From contig DATHUV010000012.1 of assembly GCA_035461905.1 (NCBI GenBank), positions 1 through 19,617 on the forward strand: a DNA stretch of 19,617 nucleotides, in the 5' to 3' direction. Origin of the DNA: SZUA-442 sp035461905. GTDB taxonomy: Bacteria > Actinomycetota > Acidimicrobiia > Spongiisociales > UBA5794. Both the position numbers and the translations under genes were made by a program. Of the stretch, positions 7,230 to 14,622 are shown piece after piece; within the stretch, counting starts at the first letter, position 1, and each line of letters opens with the position of its first letter. Below the pieces are notes generated by a model. That model searched no databases and was not told the origin of the DNA. It worked only from the letters and a program-made list of their open reading frames with translations.

Positions 7230-8204
7230 TCAGCGAGTAAGCGTGGCGAGTACTGCGGCGAGTTTCATCGGATCGTGGCTCGGCCAGGATTCACCGGTGT
7301 CGACGAGGTCACAGACAATCAGGTCTGCACCGTAGGTCGCGGTGTGCTCGCGTTCGAATGAGATCCGACGAAGAGGCGACAATACGTCCATCACGTGTTC
7401 ATTTGCGACGATAGCACTCGGTGGGCGCACTCCTGTCAGGCGGAGGAGGGCGTCGAGGTGGTCGATCCCGTCCATCTCGAACGTCTCACCGTCCTGTGTG
7501 ATGAGGTTCGCCACATATATGAGCCGGGCCTTCGACCGATTGATCGCCTCCGTGATGCCGGGCACCCGCATCGCGGCGATCGTAGATGTGATCAGACTTC
7601 CCGGACCGAGGATGATCTGATCGGCCAGCTCGATCGTGTCGATTGCCCTTGGAGTTGCCGCAGCCGATGCCGGGGCGACCCTGACCTCGTCGATGGGACC
7701 CCGATGCAGCGATATGGTGACCTGCCCCCGTAGCACCTCGTGTCCGCTGTCCGCCTCGAGCGCCAGATGCACCGGGCTCGCCGGAATGACGGAACCCGAA
7801 GTGCCGAGCAGTCGCTCGGCGCGCACGAGAGCCGCCTCGAAGGACCCCTCGATGTCGGCGAGGCCCGCCAGGATCAGATTCCCGAGCGAGTGCCCTGCAA
7901 CGTCGGACTCGTCGAACCGGTGGTCGAAGAGTCGTTTCCAGATGTTGTCGTCTGGCGTCAGCGCGAGGAGGCACTTGCGGATGTCGCCCGGCGGGGGGAT
8001 GTCGAGCTGGGTGGCGAGGCGGCCGCTCGATCCCCCATCGTCTGCTACCGATACGACGGCGTCGACCCTGCCTGCGTACGAGAGTGCAGCCCGGAGCGCC
8101 TTCGACAGCCCATGCCCTCCGCCGATCGCAACGACCCGCGGTCCTTCGAAGTCGATCGCGAGCTCCTCGAGGAGGGTCTGCGGTTCGACCGCCGTCGGTC
8201 GCAT
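7230..8204 (-). CDS. yvcK: YvcK/CofD-like gluconeogenesis factor
   Basis: Member of the YvcK (GNGF, UPF0052) family. In Bacillus and mycobacteria these proteins are linked to carbon metabolism and cell-wall precursor control and bind UDP-sugars; here that role is by family only. The 324-aa protein has the dinucleotide-type loop VVAIGGGHGLSKALR (24-38), VADDGGSSGRL (53-63), PPGDIRKCLLAL (71-82) and GHSLGNL (104-110), then a CofD-like C-terminal half with LGPGSLITS and IYVANLITQDGET. The ATG shares its A with the rapZ stop (TGATG), a one-nucleotide overlap typical of coupled translation. In many Actinobacteria whiA comes next; here gap does. Confidence 0.93.
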   Translation of the reverse strand: MRPTAVEPQTLLEELAIDFEGPRVVAIGGGHGLSKALRAALSYAGRVDAVVSVADDGGSSGRLATQLDIPPPGDIRKCLLALTPDDNIWKRLFDHRFDESDVAGHSLGNLILAGLADIEGSFEAALVRAERLLGTSGSVIPASPVHLALEADSGHEVLRGQVTISLHRGPIDEVRVAPASAAATPRAIDTIELADQIILGPGSLITSTIAAMRVPGITEAINRSKARLIYVANLITQDGETFEMDGIDHLDALLRLTGVRPPSAIVANEHVMDVLSPLRRISFEREHTATYGADLIVCDLVDTGESWPSHDPMKLAAVLATLTR

Positions 8205-9070
8205 CAGACCGGCATGTCCCGATGGTGAACGGCCGTCTCGAACCCCTGTTCGGACAGGTGCGATCCGATCGCCTCCGCCATCGCGACGCTGCGATGCTTC
8301 CCACCGGTGCAGCCGATCCCGATCGTCACGTACGACTTGCCCTCCGCCTCGTACTCGGGGATGAGGAAGTCGAGGAGGTCCGTGACCTTGGAGAGGAACG
8401 TCCTCGCCTCGTCATGTGAGAAGACGTACTCCCGAACGTCCTCATCGAGACCCGTCTTCGGACGGAGATCGGCGATCCAATGCGGATTCGGGAGGAAGCG
8501 AACGTCGAACATGAGGTCGGCGACTCGGGGGATGCCGCGCTTGAATCCGAACGACGTCACATCGACACGCATCGATGGCCGGGAGCCCGATGCGAACGCC
8601 TCGTGGAGCTGGTCCCTGAGCTGATGGACGGACAGATCGGATGTGTCGACGATCACGTCAGCCACAGCTCGCACCTCCTCGAAGGTCTCGCGTTCGGCCG
8701 TGATCGATCGGAGGAGGGCGCTCTGAGGTAAGGGGTGCGGACGGCGGGACTCCTCGAACCGCTGTACGAGCACCCTGTCGTCAGCGTCGAGGAACAGCAC
8801 CGTCGTCGGGATGCCTGCGCGTTGAAGGTCGATGAGTGCGAGGTCGAGCGTGGTTGCGTCGATCCCCGATCGGGTGTCGACGACGATCGCCACCTTCGAT
8901 CTCGTCCCGTCGGCGACACCGACGGATGCAACGAGGTTCGGAACCAGATCGAGCGGGAGGTTGTCGACCACGAAGTAGCCGATGTCCTCGAGCACGTTTG
9001 CAGCCTCGGATCGTCCCGCCCCGGACATGCCCGTCACGATCACGACGTGGGCCTGCAGTTTCTTCGTCAC
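8204..9070 (-). CDS. rapZ: RapZ family nucleotide-binding protein (YvcJ-like)
   Basis: P-loop ATPase/GTPase family; in Escherichia coli RapZ is an RNA-binding adaptor in amino-sugar control, while the actinobacterial role is not settled. The start is GTG at 9070, with GAGG 9 nt upstream overlapping the end of uvrC. This gives 288 aa, the family size, whereas a longer reading frame (9112) lies inside uvrC. The Walker A is TGMSGAGRS (13-21), with Arg in place of Lys as is common in actinobacterial members. It is followed by VVDNLP (34-39), the mid-region VLFLDADD (91-98), FGFKRGIP (174-181) and the conserved C-terminal GIGCTGGKHRSV (251-262). It lies 4 nt after uvrC and overlaps yvcK by one nucleotide. 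Confidence 0.94.
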   Translation of the reverse strand: MTKKLQAHVVIVTGMSGAGRSEAANVLEDIGYFVVDNLPLDLVPNLVASVGVADGTRSKVAIVVDTRSGIDATTLDLALIDLQRAGIPTTVLFLDADDRVLVQRFEESRRPHPLPQSALLRSITAERETFEEVRAVADVIVDTSDLSVHQLRDQLHEAFASGSRPSMRVDVTSFGFKRGIPRVADLMFDVRFLPNPHWIADLRPKTGLDEDVREYVFSHDEARTFLSKVTDLLDFLIPEYEAEGKSYVTIGIGCTGGKHRSVAMAEAIGSHLSEQGFETAVHHRDMPV

Positions 9071-9074
9071 GGCG

Positions 9075-10904
9075 TCACACCTCGTGGAGAGCCTCGAACA
9101 GATCCTTCGCAACTGTATCGGGCACGATCAATGCAAGTGCATCGACGTCGGCGTCACGCATCTTCTTGACGGATCCGAACGCACGGATCAACGCCTTCTT
9201 GCGCCCCGGGCCGATACCGGGGACATCGTCGAGAATCGAGTCCACCATCGAACGATCCCTGAGCTTCCTGTGGTAGGTCACGGCGAAGCGGTGGGCTTCG
9301 TCGCGGACCCGCTGCAATAGGTAGAGCGACTCCTCCCCCCTGTCGATGATGATCGGCTCGGGCTCCCCCGGGACGAACACCTCCTCGAGCTTCTTGGCGA
9401 GGCCGATCACCGGGATCTCGAGACCGAGCTCATCGAGCACGGACACTGCGCGTCCGAGCTGGCCCTTGCCACCGTCGATCACGACAAGGCTTGGCGGGTA
9501 CGAGAACCTCCCACGTTCTGGTCCGTCGGCGTCACGCTCGATCACGTATGCGGTGAACCTGCGTCGAAGCACTTCCTCCATCGCTGCGAAGTCATCCTGG
9601 CCGTCGAGCGTCCTGACGCGGAATCTTCGGTACTCATTCCTCTTCGGGAGGGCGTCCTCGAACACCACCATGGACCCGACCGTATGGCGCCCTTGGATCG
9701 TCGAGATGTCGTAGCACTCGATCCGCAGGGGTGGAGTCGGGAGCGAGAGCTCGCCCTGGAGGCTCCGCAGTGCCCTAGCGCGGGCGTTGTGGTCGCCGTG
9801 CCTCTTCAAGCGGTGCCGAGCGAACTCCTCGGAGGCGTTCGCTCTCGCCGTTTCCATGACCTTGCGCTTGGCCCCCCGAGCCGGGACCCTCAGTGACACG
9901 GCATTCCCTCGACGCTCTGCGAGCCACTCCTCCCAGAGTTCACGATCCTCGGGCAGCTCCTGGACGAGGACCTGCTTGGGAGGTGTCTCGTCGCCGTAGA
10001 GCTGGCCGATCATCCGACCGACGAACTCGGGGATCGTGATGTCCTCCACCCTGTCGACGACGGTGGTCTTGCGGCCCGTCACCCTTCCCCTCCTGATGTT
10101 CAGGACCACGAGGACGATCTCGAGGTCGTCCTCGTCGAACGCTATGACATCGAAGTCCTCCCGCGTCTCGGACACGAGTTCCTGGCGCTCGAGTGCCGTG
10201 CGCATCGCGCCGATCCGGTCCCTGATCCGTGCCGCACGTTCGTACTCGAGGCTTGCCGCCGCCTCCGCCATCGCCGACCGGAGGTCAGCGATGAGAACGT
10301 CGCTGTCCCCATTCAGGAATGCTCCGAGGCCATCGAGGTACTGCCCATACGTGTCAGGCTCGACCTCTCCGACGCACGGTCCCGAGCACTTCTCGATGTG
10401 GAACAGGAGACACGGCTTACCCATCGCGTGATGGCGATCGAACTTCGCGTTCGTGCACGTACGCACAGGAAAGGTTCGGAGGAGGGAATCGAGGGTCTGG
10501 CGGATCGAGTACGCCCGCGCATACGGTCCGAAGTACTGCACGCCCCGACGCCGCTTGCCCCGCACGACCATGGCACGCGGCCACTCCTCATGTCGCGTGA
10601 TCGCCAGATAGGGAAAGGATTTGTCGTCCTTGAGACGGACGTTGAACGGGGGCTGGTGCTCCTGGACGAGGGAGAACTCGACCATCAGGGCCGCGAGTTC
10701 ACTATCCGTGACGATCCACTCGAGGTCTGAGGCTGTGTCGACCATCGACCGAGTCCGCGGAGCGAGGTCCGTTGCGAAGTAGTTCGCCGTCCTCTTCCTC
10801 AGGGACTTTGCCTTGCCGACGTACAGGGCGCGACCGAACCCATCGCGGAAGATGTACACACCCGGGGCATCCGGGACGGACGACGGTGGTGGGCGATCGA
10901 GCAT
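9075..10904 (-). CDS. uvrC: Excinuclease ABC subunit C
   Basis: Nuclease that makes both incisions around a lesion held by UvrB. The start is ATG at 10904 (AGGA 9 nt upstream); the open frame runs 88 codons further into the methyltransferase gene without coding signature. The product is 609 aa. The GIY-YIG nuclease (about 13-95) shows GVYIF (15-19), LYVGKA (28-33) and catalytic Glu76. Four Cys (150, 165, 173, 177) match the UvrC iron-sulfur site. A UVR domain spans about 204-238 (SLEYERAARIRDRI). The RNase H-like domain carries Asp399 (ECYDIS), Asp477 (VVIDGGKGQL) and His538 (RDEAHRFA), and a helix-hairpin-helix ends the protein (DDVPGIGPGRKKALI). It is unusual only in being separated from uvrA by a methyltransferase gene. 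Confidence 0.97.
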   Translation of the reverse strand: MLDRPPPSSVPDAPGVYIFRDGFGRALYVGKAKSLRKRTANYFATDLAPRTRSMVDTASDLEWIVTDSELAALMVEFSLVQEHQPPFNVRLKDDKSFPYLAITRHEEWPRAMVVRGKRRRGVQYFGPYARAYSIRQTLDSLLRTFPVRTCTNAKFDRHHAMGKPCLLFHIEKCSGPCVGEVEPDTYGQYLDGLGAFLNGDSDVLIADLRSAMAEAAASLEYERAARIRDRIGAMRTALERQELVSETREDFDVIAFDEDDLEIVLVVLNIRRGRVTGRKTTVVDRVEDITIPEFVGRMIGQLYGDETPPKQVLVQELPEDRELWEEWLAERRGNAVSLRVPARGAKRKVMETARANASEEFARHRLKRHGDHNARARALRSLQGELSLPTPPLRIECYDISTIQGRHTVGSMVVFEDALPKRNEYRRFRVRTLDGQDDFAAMEEVLRRRFTAYVIERDADGPERGRFSYPPSLVVIDGGKGQLGRAVSVLDELGLEIPVIGLAKKLEEVFVPGEPEPIIIDRGEESLYLLQRVRDEAHRFAVTYHRKLRDRSMVDSILDDVPGIGPGRKKALIRAFGSVKKMRDADVDALALIVPDTVAKDLFEALHEV

Positions 10905-10915
10905 CGGCGCGGATC

Positions 10916-11626
10916 CTACTGCGACGACCTCGCAGGCTCGTCGAGGCGCCATCTCACGCCGAGCAGCCGCGGAATCGACTGTTGACCCGCGTAGCCGGGC
11001 AGGGCGCGGATCGTCTCCTCGCTCAGCGGACGCTCGGCCATCACTTCGAGGCGCCAGCCGTATTCTGCTGCACTCGTCAACAGTCGCCCGAGGGGACGGT
11101 GGTGGTACCGGATCTCGCGATGGCCGGCAGGTTCGAGCGATGAACCCTGGGACAGGTAGTTGCCCCACCTCCAGAGGACCTCACCGTCCTCGTCGAGGAG
11201 GGGTGCCGATCCGGGAGCGGTGAACACCGGGTGATTGATGACGACAACCAGGGTCGCAGAAGATCGGCAGATACGAGCGGCGGATGCGAAGAATGCCTCG
11301 TGATCCTCGATGAGGTCGAGCAGGTACACGGACACTGCCGCATCGAAGGAGTCCGTCCTCAGGAATCCGAGATCGGGCAGCTCGGCGACAACGACCGGAG
11401 CGATCGACCGCGCGGTGCGAGCGAGGTCAAACGAGAGATCGACTCCGACGACATTCCCCCCGTACCCACGCATCAGTGCGCCATCCCCACATCCGAGGTC
11501 AATGATCCTTTCCGCCTTGGGATCGAGTAGGAACTCGAGGAGGGGCAGGACGTCGTTCGGATACGAAGGATCCTTGGCCGACTCGTCTCGCCACCAAGCG
11601 GCAATGTCGTCCCAGTTGTCACTCAT
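10916..11626 (-). CDS. Class I SAM-dependent methyltransferase
   Basis: Methyltransferase of unknown substrate, 236 aa. Residues 41-50 form motif I (IIDLGCGDGA), Asp63 at the end of strand two (VVGVDLS) would bind the SAM ribose, and DSFDAAVSVYLLDLIEDHE supplies the later motifs of the Rossmann-like fold. The acidic, Trp-rich N-terminus (NWDDIAAWWRDE) and C-terminal half (EIRYHHRPLGRLL) resemble small-molecule methyltransferases of the UbiE/MTF11 type, but I cannot assign a substrate. The Shine-Dalgarno before the ATG at 11626 is weak. It sits between uvrA (102 nt upstream) and uvrC (11 nt downstream) on the same strand. Co-transcription with repair genes is likely; a role in repair is only a possibility. 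Confidence 0.88.
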   Translation of the reverse strand: MSDNWDDIAAWWRDESAKDPSYPNDVLPLLEFLLDPKAERIIDLGCGDGALMRGYGGNVVGVDLSFDLARTARSIAPVVVAELPDLGFLRTDSFDAAVSVYLLDLIEDHEAFFASAARICRSSATLVVVINHPVFTAPGSAPLLDEDGEVLWRWGNYLSQGSSLEPAGHREIRYHHRPLGRLLTSAAEYGWRLEVMAERPLSEETIRALPGYAGQQSIPRLLGVRWRLDEPARSSQ

Positions 11627-11728
11627 GCGTGGACACCCGGCCGGGTCCTGGTGGCCCGCCTTGATCGGCGAGCGCGGCCCGTTCTTGCCGCTTCCCTCGT
11701 CCTGCTGACAGCGAAGGGGCGTGGGGAA

Positions 11729-14566
11729 TCATCCCCGAGGGCGCCTCGTGAGGATGTCCCGGAGGAACTTCCCCGTGTAGCTGTCCGGAACGTCAGCGAC
11801 CTGTTCCGGAGTGCCGGCCGCGATGACCTGCCCCCCACCGTCACCGCCTTCGGGGCCGAGATCGATGACCCAGTCGACCGACTTGATCACGTCGAGGTTG
11901 TGCTCGATGACGACGACCGTGTTCCCGCCGTCCACCAGCCTCTGGAGCACGCCGAGGAGCTTGCGGATGTCCTCGAAGTGCAGGCCGGTCGTTGGCTCGT
12001 CCAGGATGTAGAACGTCCGGCCCGTGGAACGCTTTCCCAACTCCGAGGCGAGTTTCACCCGCTGGGCCTCGCCGCCTGAGAGGGTGGGCGCTGGCTGTCC
12101 GAGCCGGACATACCCGAGCCCGACATCGAACAGTGTCCCGAGCACGCGGGCGATCTTTGGCTGGTTCTCGAAGAACGTCAGCGCTTCCTCGATGGACATG
12201 TCGAGGACGTCGGCAATCGAGTGACCCTTGAAGAGCACCTCGAGCGTGTCACGGTTGTAGCGCAGTCCGCCACATGTGTCGCACGGCACGTACACATCGG
12301 GCAGGAAGTGCATTTCTATCCTGAGGGTCCCATCACCCTTGCAGGTCTCGCATCTGCCGCCCGAGACGTTGAACGAGAACCGGCCCGGCTTGTACCCGCG
12401 CATTCGCGCATCCGGGGTCGCGGCGAAGAGTTGGCGGATCGAGTCGAACACCTTCGTGTACGTCACCGGGTTGGATCTCGGCGTTCGCCCGATCGGCGAC
12501 TGGTCGATGTTGATGACCTTGTCGATGTTCTCGAGTCCCTCGATACGCCGATGACGTCCCGGGAGCACGCGCGAGCCGTGGAGGGATGCGTGAAGCGACC
12601 GCGAGAGGATCTGTTCGATGAGTGACGACTTCCCGGATCCCGATACTCCGGTCACGGCCACGAAGAGACCGAGGGGGAAGTCAACGTCGATGTTCTTGAG
12701 GTTGTTCTCCGATGCGCCGAAGACCCTGACCGCTTCCCCCCGACCGTCGCGACGAGCGGGTGGTACGACAATGGACCTCTCCCCAGAGAGGTACTTGCCC
12801 GTGATCGATTCCTCCGCTGCTTCAATGGCAGCAACGGTTCCTTCTGCGACGATCCTCCCACCGTGCTCCCCGGCGCCGGGCCCGATATCGACGACATGGT
12901 CTGCGATCCTGATCGTGTCCTCATCGTGTTCCACCACGATCAAGGTATTGCCGAGGTCGCGGAGGCGCAGGAGTGTCTCGATCAGACGCTGGTTGTCGCG
13001 CTGGTGGAGCCCGATGGACGGCTCATCGAGGATGTAGAGGACGCCAACAAGACCCGAGCCGATCTGGGTGGCCAGCCGGATCCTCTGCGCCTCTCCCCCA
13101 GCGAGCGTCGCGGCCGAGCGAGCGAGCGTCAGATAGTCGAGACCGACGGCGACGAGAAACTCCAGGCGCTCGCCGATCTCCTTCACGATCGGATTGGCGA
13201 TCGTCGCGCTGCGCTCATCGAGTTCGAGTGATCGGAGGAACTCGAGCGAAGCTCCGAGGCTCCAACGCGACAAGTCGGCGATGGAGGTGCCCTCGACGGT
13301 GACGGCGAGACTCACCGCGTTCAGCCTTCCACCATGACACGTCGTGCAGGGCGTCTCGCGCATGTACTGCTGGTACGAAGCCCTGGCGCCATCCGATTCG
13401 GCGTCTGCATACCTGCGCTCAATCCACGGGAGGACGCCTTCGTATGCGGCGTCGTACGTGCGCTGGCGTCCGAACCGATTCTCGTAGCTGATGGTGTACG
13501 AGGCCCTCCCCCCGCCATCGAGGATGCGCCCTTGCGCCTCCTCTGGGAGCTCGATCCATGGGGCATCCATGTCGATGCCGTGGGCGGTTGCCACGGACCG
13601 GATCAGGCGCTGGTAGTACGTCATCCGGTGTCTGCCACGCCACGGCGCGATGGCGCCGTCGGCGAGCGAGAGATCGGGTTGGGGCACGACGAGGTCTTTG
13701 TCGACCTGGTACTTGGTACCGATCCCGGAGCAGTCGATACAGGCACCGTATGGACTGTTGAACGAGAAGTTGCGCGGTTGGAGCTCGTCGAACGACAGAC
13801 CACAGACGGGGCATGCGAACGCCTGGGAAAACGCGAGCGACGGGCCCTCGGCGATGTCCACGACCGCTGATCCGTCGGCGAGGCCGAGCGCCGTTTCGAT
13901 GGAGTCGGTGAGGCGCCTCTCGATGCCAGCCTTCTTCACGAGGCGGTCCACGATGACCTCGATCGTGTGCTGCTCGTACCGCGCCAACTCGATCTCGTCA
14001 GTCAGCTCGACGGTGTTCCCATCGACCCTGGCCCGTGAGAACCCAGCTTTGATGAGGTCGGCGATGAGCGCGTCGTACTCACCTTTCCGTCCGCGCACCA
14101 CGGGTGCGAGGATCTCGAACCTCGTCCCGTCGTCAAGTTCGAGGATGCGATCGACGATCTGCTGAGGGGATTGGCGCGACACCGTCGATCCGTCGTTCGG
14201 GCAGTGCGGCACCCCGATCCGGGCGTACAGGAGACGGAGGTAGTCGTGGATCTCGGTCACGGTCCCGACGGTCGAGCGTGGGTTCCGACTCGCCGTCTTC
14301 TGATCGATCGAGATCGCTGGCGAGAGACCTTCGATGAAGTCGACGTCCGGTTTGTCCATCTGACCGAGGAACTGACGCGCATATGCCGAGAGGGATTCCA
14401 CGTACCGGCGCTGGCCCTCGGCATAGATGGTGTCGAAAGCGAGGGACGACTTTCCGGAACCGGACAGGCCAGTGAACACGATGAGACTGTCGCGCGGCAG
14501 CTCGAGGTGGATGTCCTTCAGGTTGTGTTCGCGTGCACCCTGCACGACGATTCGGTCACTCGACAT
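11729..14566 (-). CDS. uvrA: Excinuclease ABC subunit A
   Basis: DNA-damage sensor ATPase of nucleotide excision repair; it loads UvrB on lesions. The 945-aa product has two ABC ATPase modules. The first has Walker A at 33-41 (GLSGSGKSS), a zinc module of Cys252/255/276/279, a CxxC at 407-410, signature TLAGGEAQRIRL (487-498) and Walker B LYILDEPSIGL (510-520). The second has Walker A at 640-648 (GVSGSGKSS), zinc Cys739/742/762/765, signature TLSGGEAQRVKL (828-839) and Walker B FYILDEPTTGL (852-862). The first signature has Ala489 where Ser is usual. The ATG start has only a weak Shine-Dalgarno; the 56-nt gap from uvrB carries a promoter-like box and palindrome. Confidence 0.98.
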   Translation of the reverse strand: MSSDRIVVQGAREHNLKDIHLELPRDSLIVFTGLSGSGKSSLAFDTIYAEGQRRYVESLSAYARQFLGQMDKPDVDFIEGLSPAISIDQKTASRNPRSTVGTVTEIHDYLRLLYARIGVPHCPNDGSTVSRQSPQQIVDRILELDDGTRFEILAPVVRGRKGEYDALIADLIKAGFSRARVDGNTVELTDEIELARYEQHTIEVIVDRLVKKAGIERRLTDSIETALGLADGSAVVDIAEGPSLAFSQAFACPVCGLSFDELQPRNFSFNSPYGACIDCSGIGTKYQVDKDLVVPQPDLSLADGAIAPWRGRHRMTYYQRLIRSVATAHGIDMDAPWIELPEEAQGRILDGGGRASYTISYENRFGRQRTYDAAYEGVLPWIERRYADAESDGARASYQQYMRETPCTTCHGGRLNAVSLAVTVEGTSIADLSRWSLGASLEFLRSLELDERSATIANPIVKEIGERLEFLVAVGLDYLTLARSAATLAGGEAQRIRLATQIGSGLVGVLYILDEPSIGLHQRDNQRLIETLLRLRDLGNTLIVVEHDEDTIRIADHVVDIGPGAGEHGGRIVAEGTVAAIEAAEESITGKYLSGERSIVVPPARRDGRGEAVRVFGASENNLKNIDVDFPLGLFVAVTGVSGSGKSSLIEQILSRSLHASLHGSRVLPGRHRRIEGLENIDKVINIDQSPIGRTPRSNPVTYTKVFDSIRQLFAATPDARMRGYKPGRFSFNVSGGRCETCKGDGTLRIEMHFLPDVYVPCDTCGGLRYNRDTLEVLFKGHSIADVLDMSIEEALTFFENQPKIARVLGTLFDVGLGYVRLGQPAPTLSGGEAQRVKLASELGKRSTGRTFYILDEPTTGLHFEDIRKLLGVLQRLVDGGNTVVVIEHNLDVIKSVDWVIDLGPEGGDGGGQVIAAGTPEQVADVPDSYTGKFLRDILTRRPRG

Positions 14567-14583
14567 CAGTTCTCACTCGGGCT

Positions 14584-14603
14584 TCGCCAGACTGGCGAGT
14601 GTA
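14584..14603 (-). promoter_or_regulatory. Putative uvrA promoter box with a 15-bp palindrome
   Basis: On the minus strand a TANNNT box, TACACT (14598-14603), runs directly into the palindrome TCGCCAG-T-CTGGCGA (14584-14598), whose 7-bp arms are perfect. A transcript starting about 7 nt after the box would begin inside the palindrome, which ends 17 nt before the uvrA start. It could be a repressor operator or a short 5' hairpin. It does not look like the actinobacterial LexA box (CGAAC-N4-GTTCG). No good -35 hexamer is visible, so the promoter half is weaker than the palindrome. Confidence 0.4.
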
Positions 14604-14622
14604 TCCGGGGCATGTGACACGA

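Noticed and set aside
6002..7240. A 412-codon plus-strand open frame
   Set aside because: It is antisense to gap and the start of pgk. Both have complete catalytic motifs; long antisense frames are expected in GC-rich DNA and the product has no recognisable domain.
10905..11168. An 88-codon N-terminal extension of uvrC
   Set aside because: The extension lies inside the methyltransferase gene and has no UvrC similarity; the ATG at 10904 gives the normal UvrC N-terminus.
11627..11728. Possible terminator or gene between uvrA and the methyltransferase
   Set aside because: The only stem (CGAGG-GCG-CCTCG) is inside the last uvrA codons and has no T tract; no ORF with a ribosome site is present.
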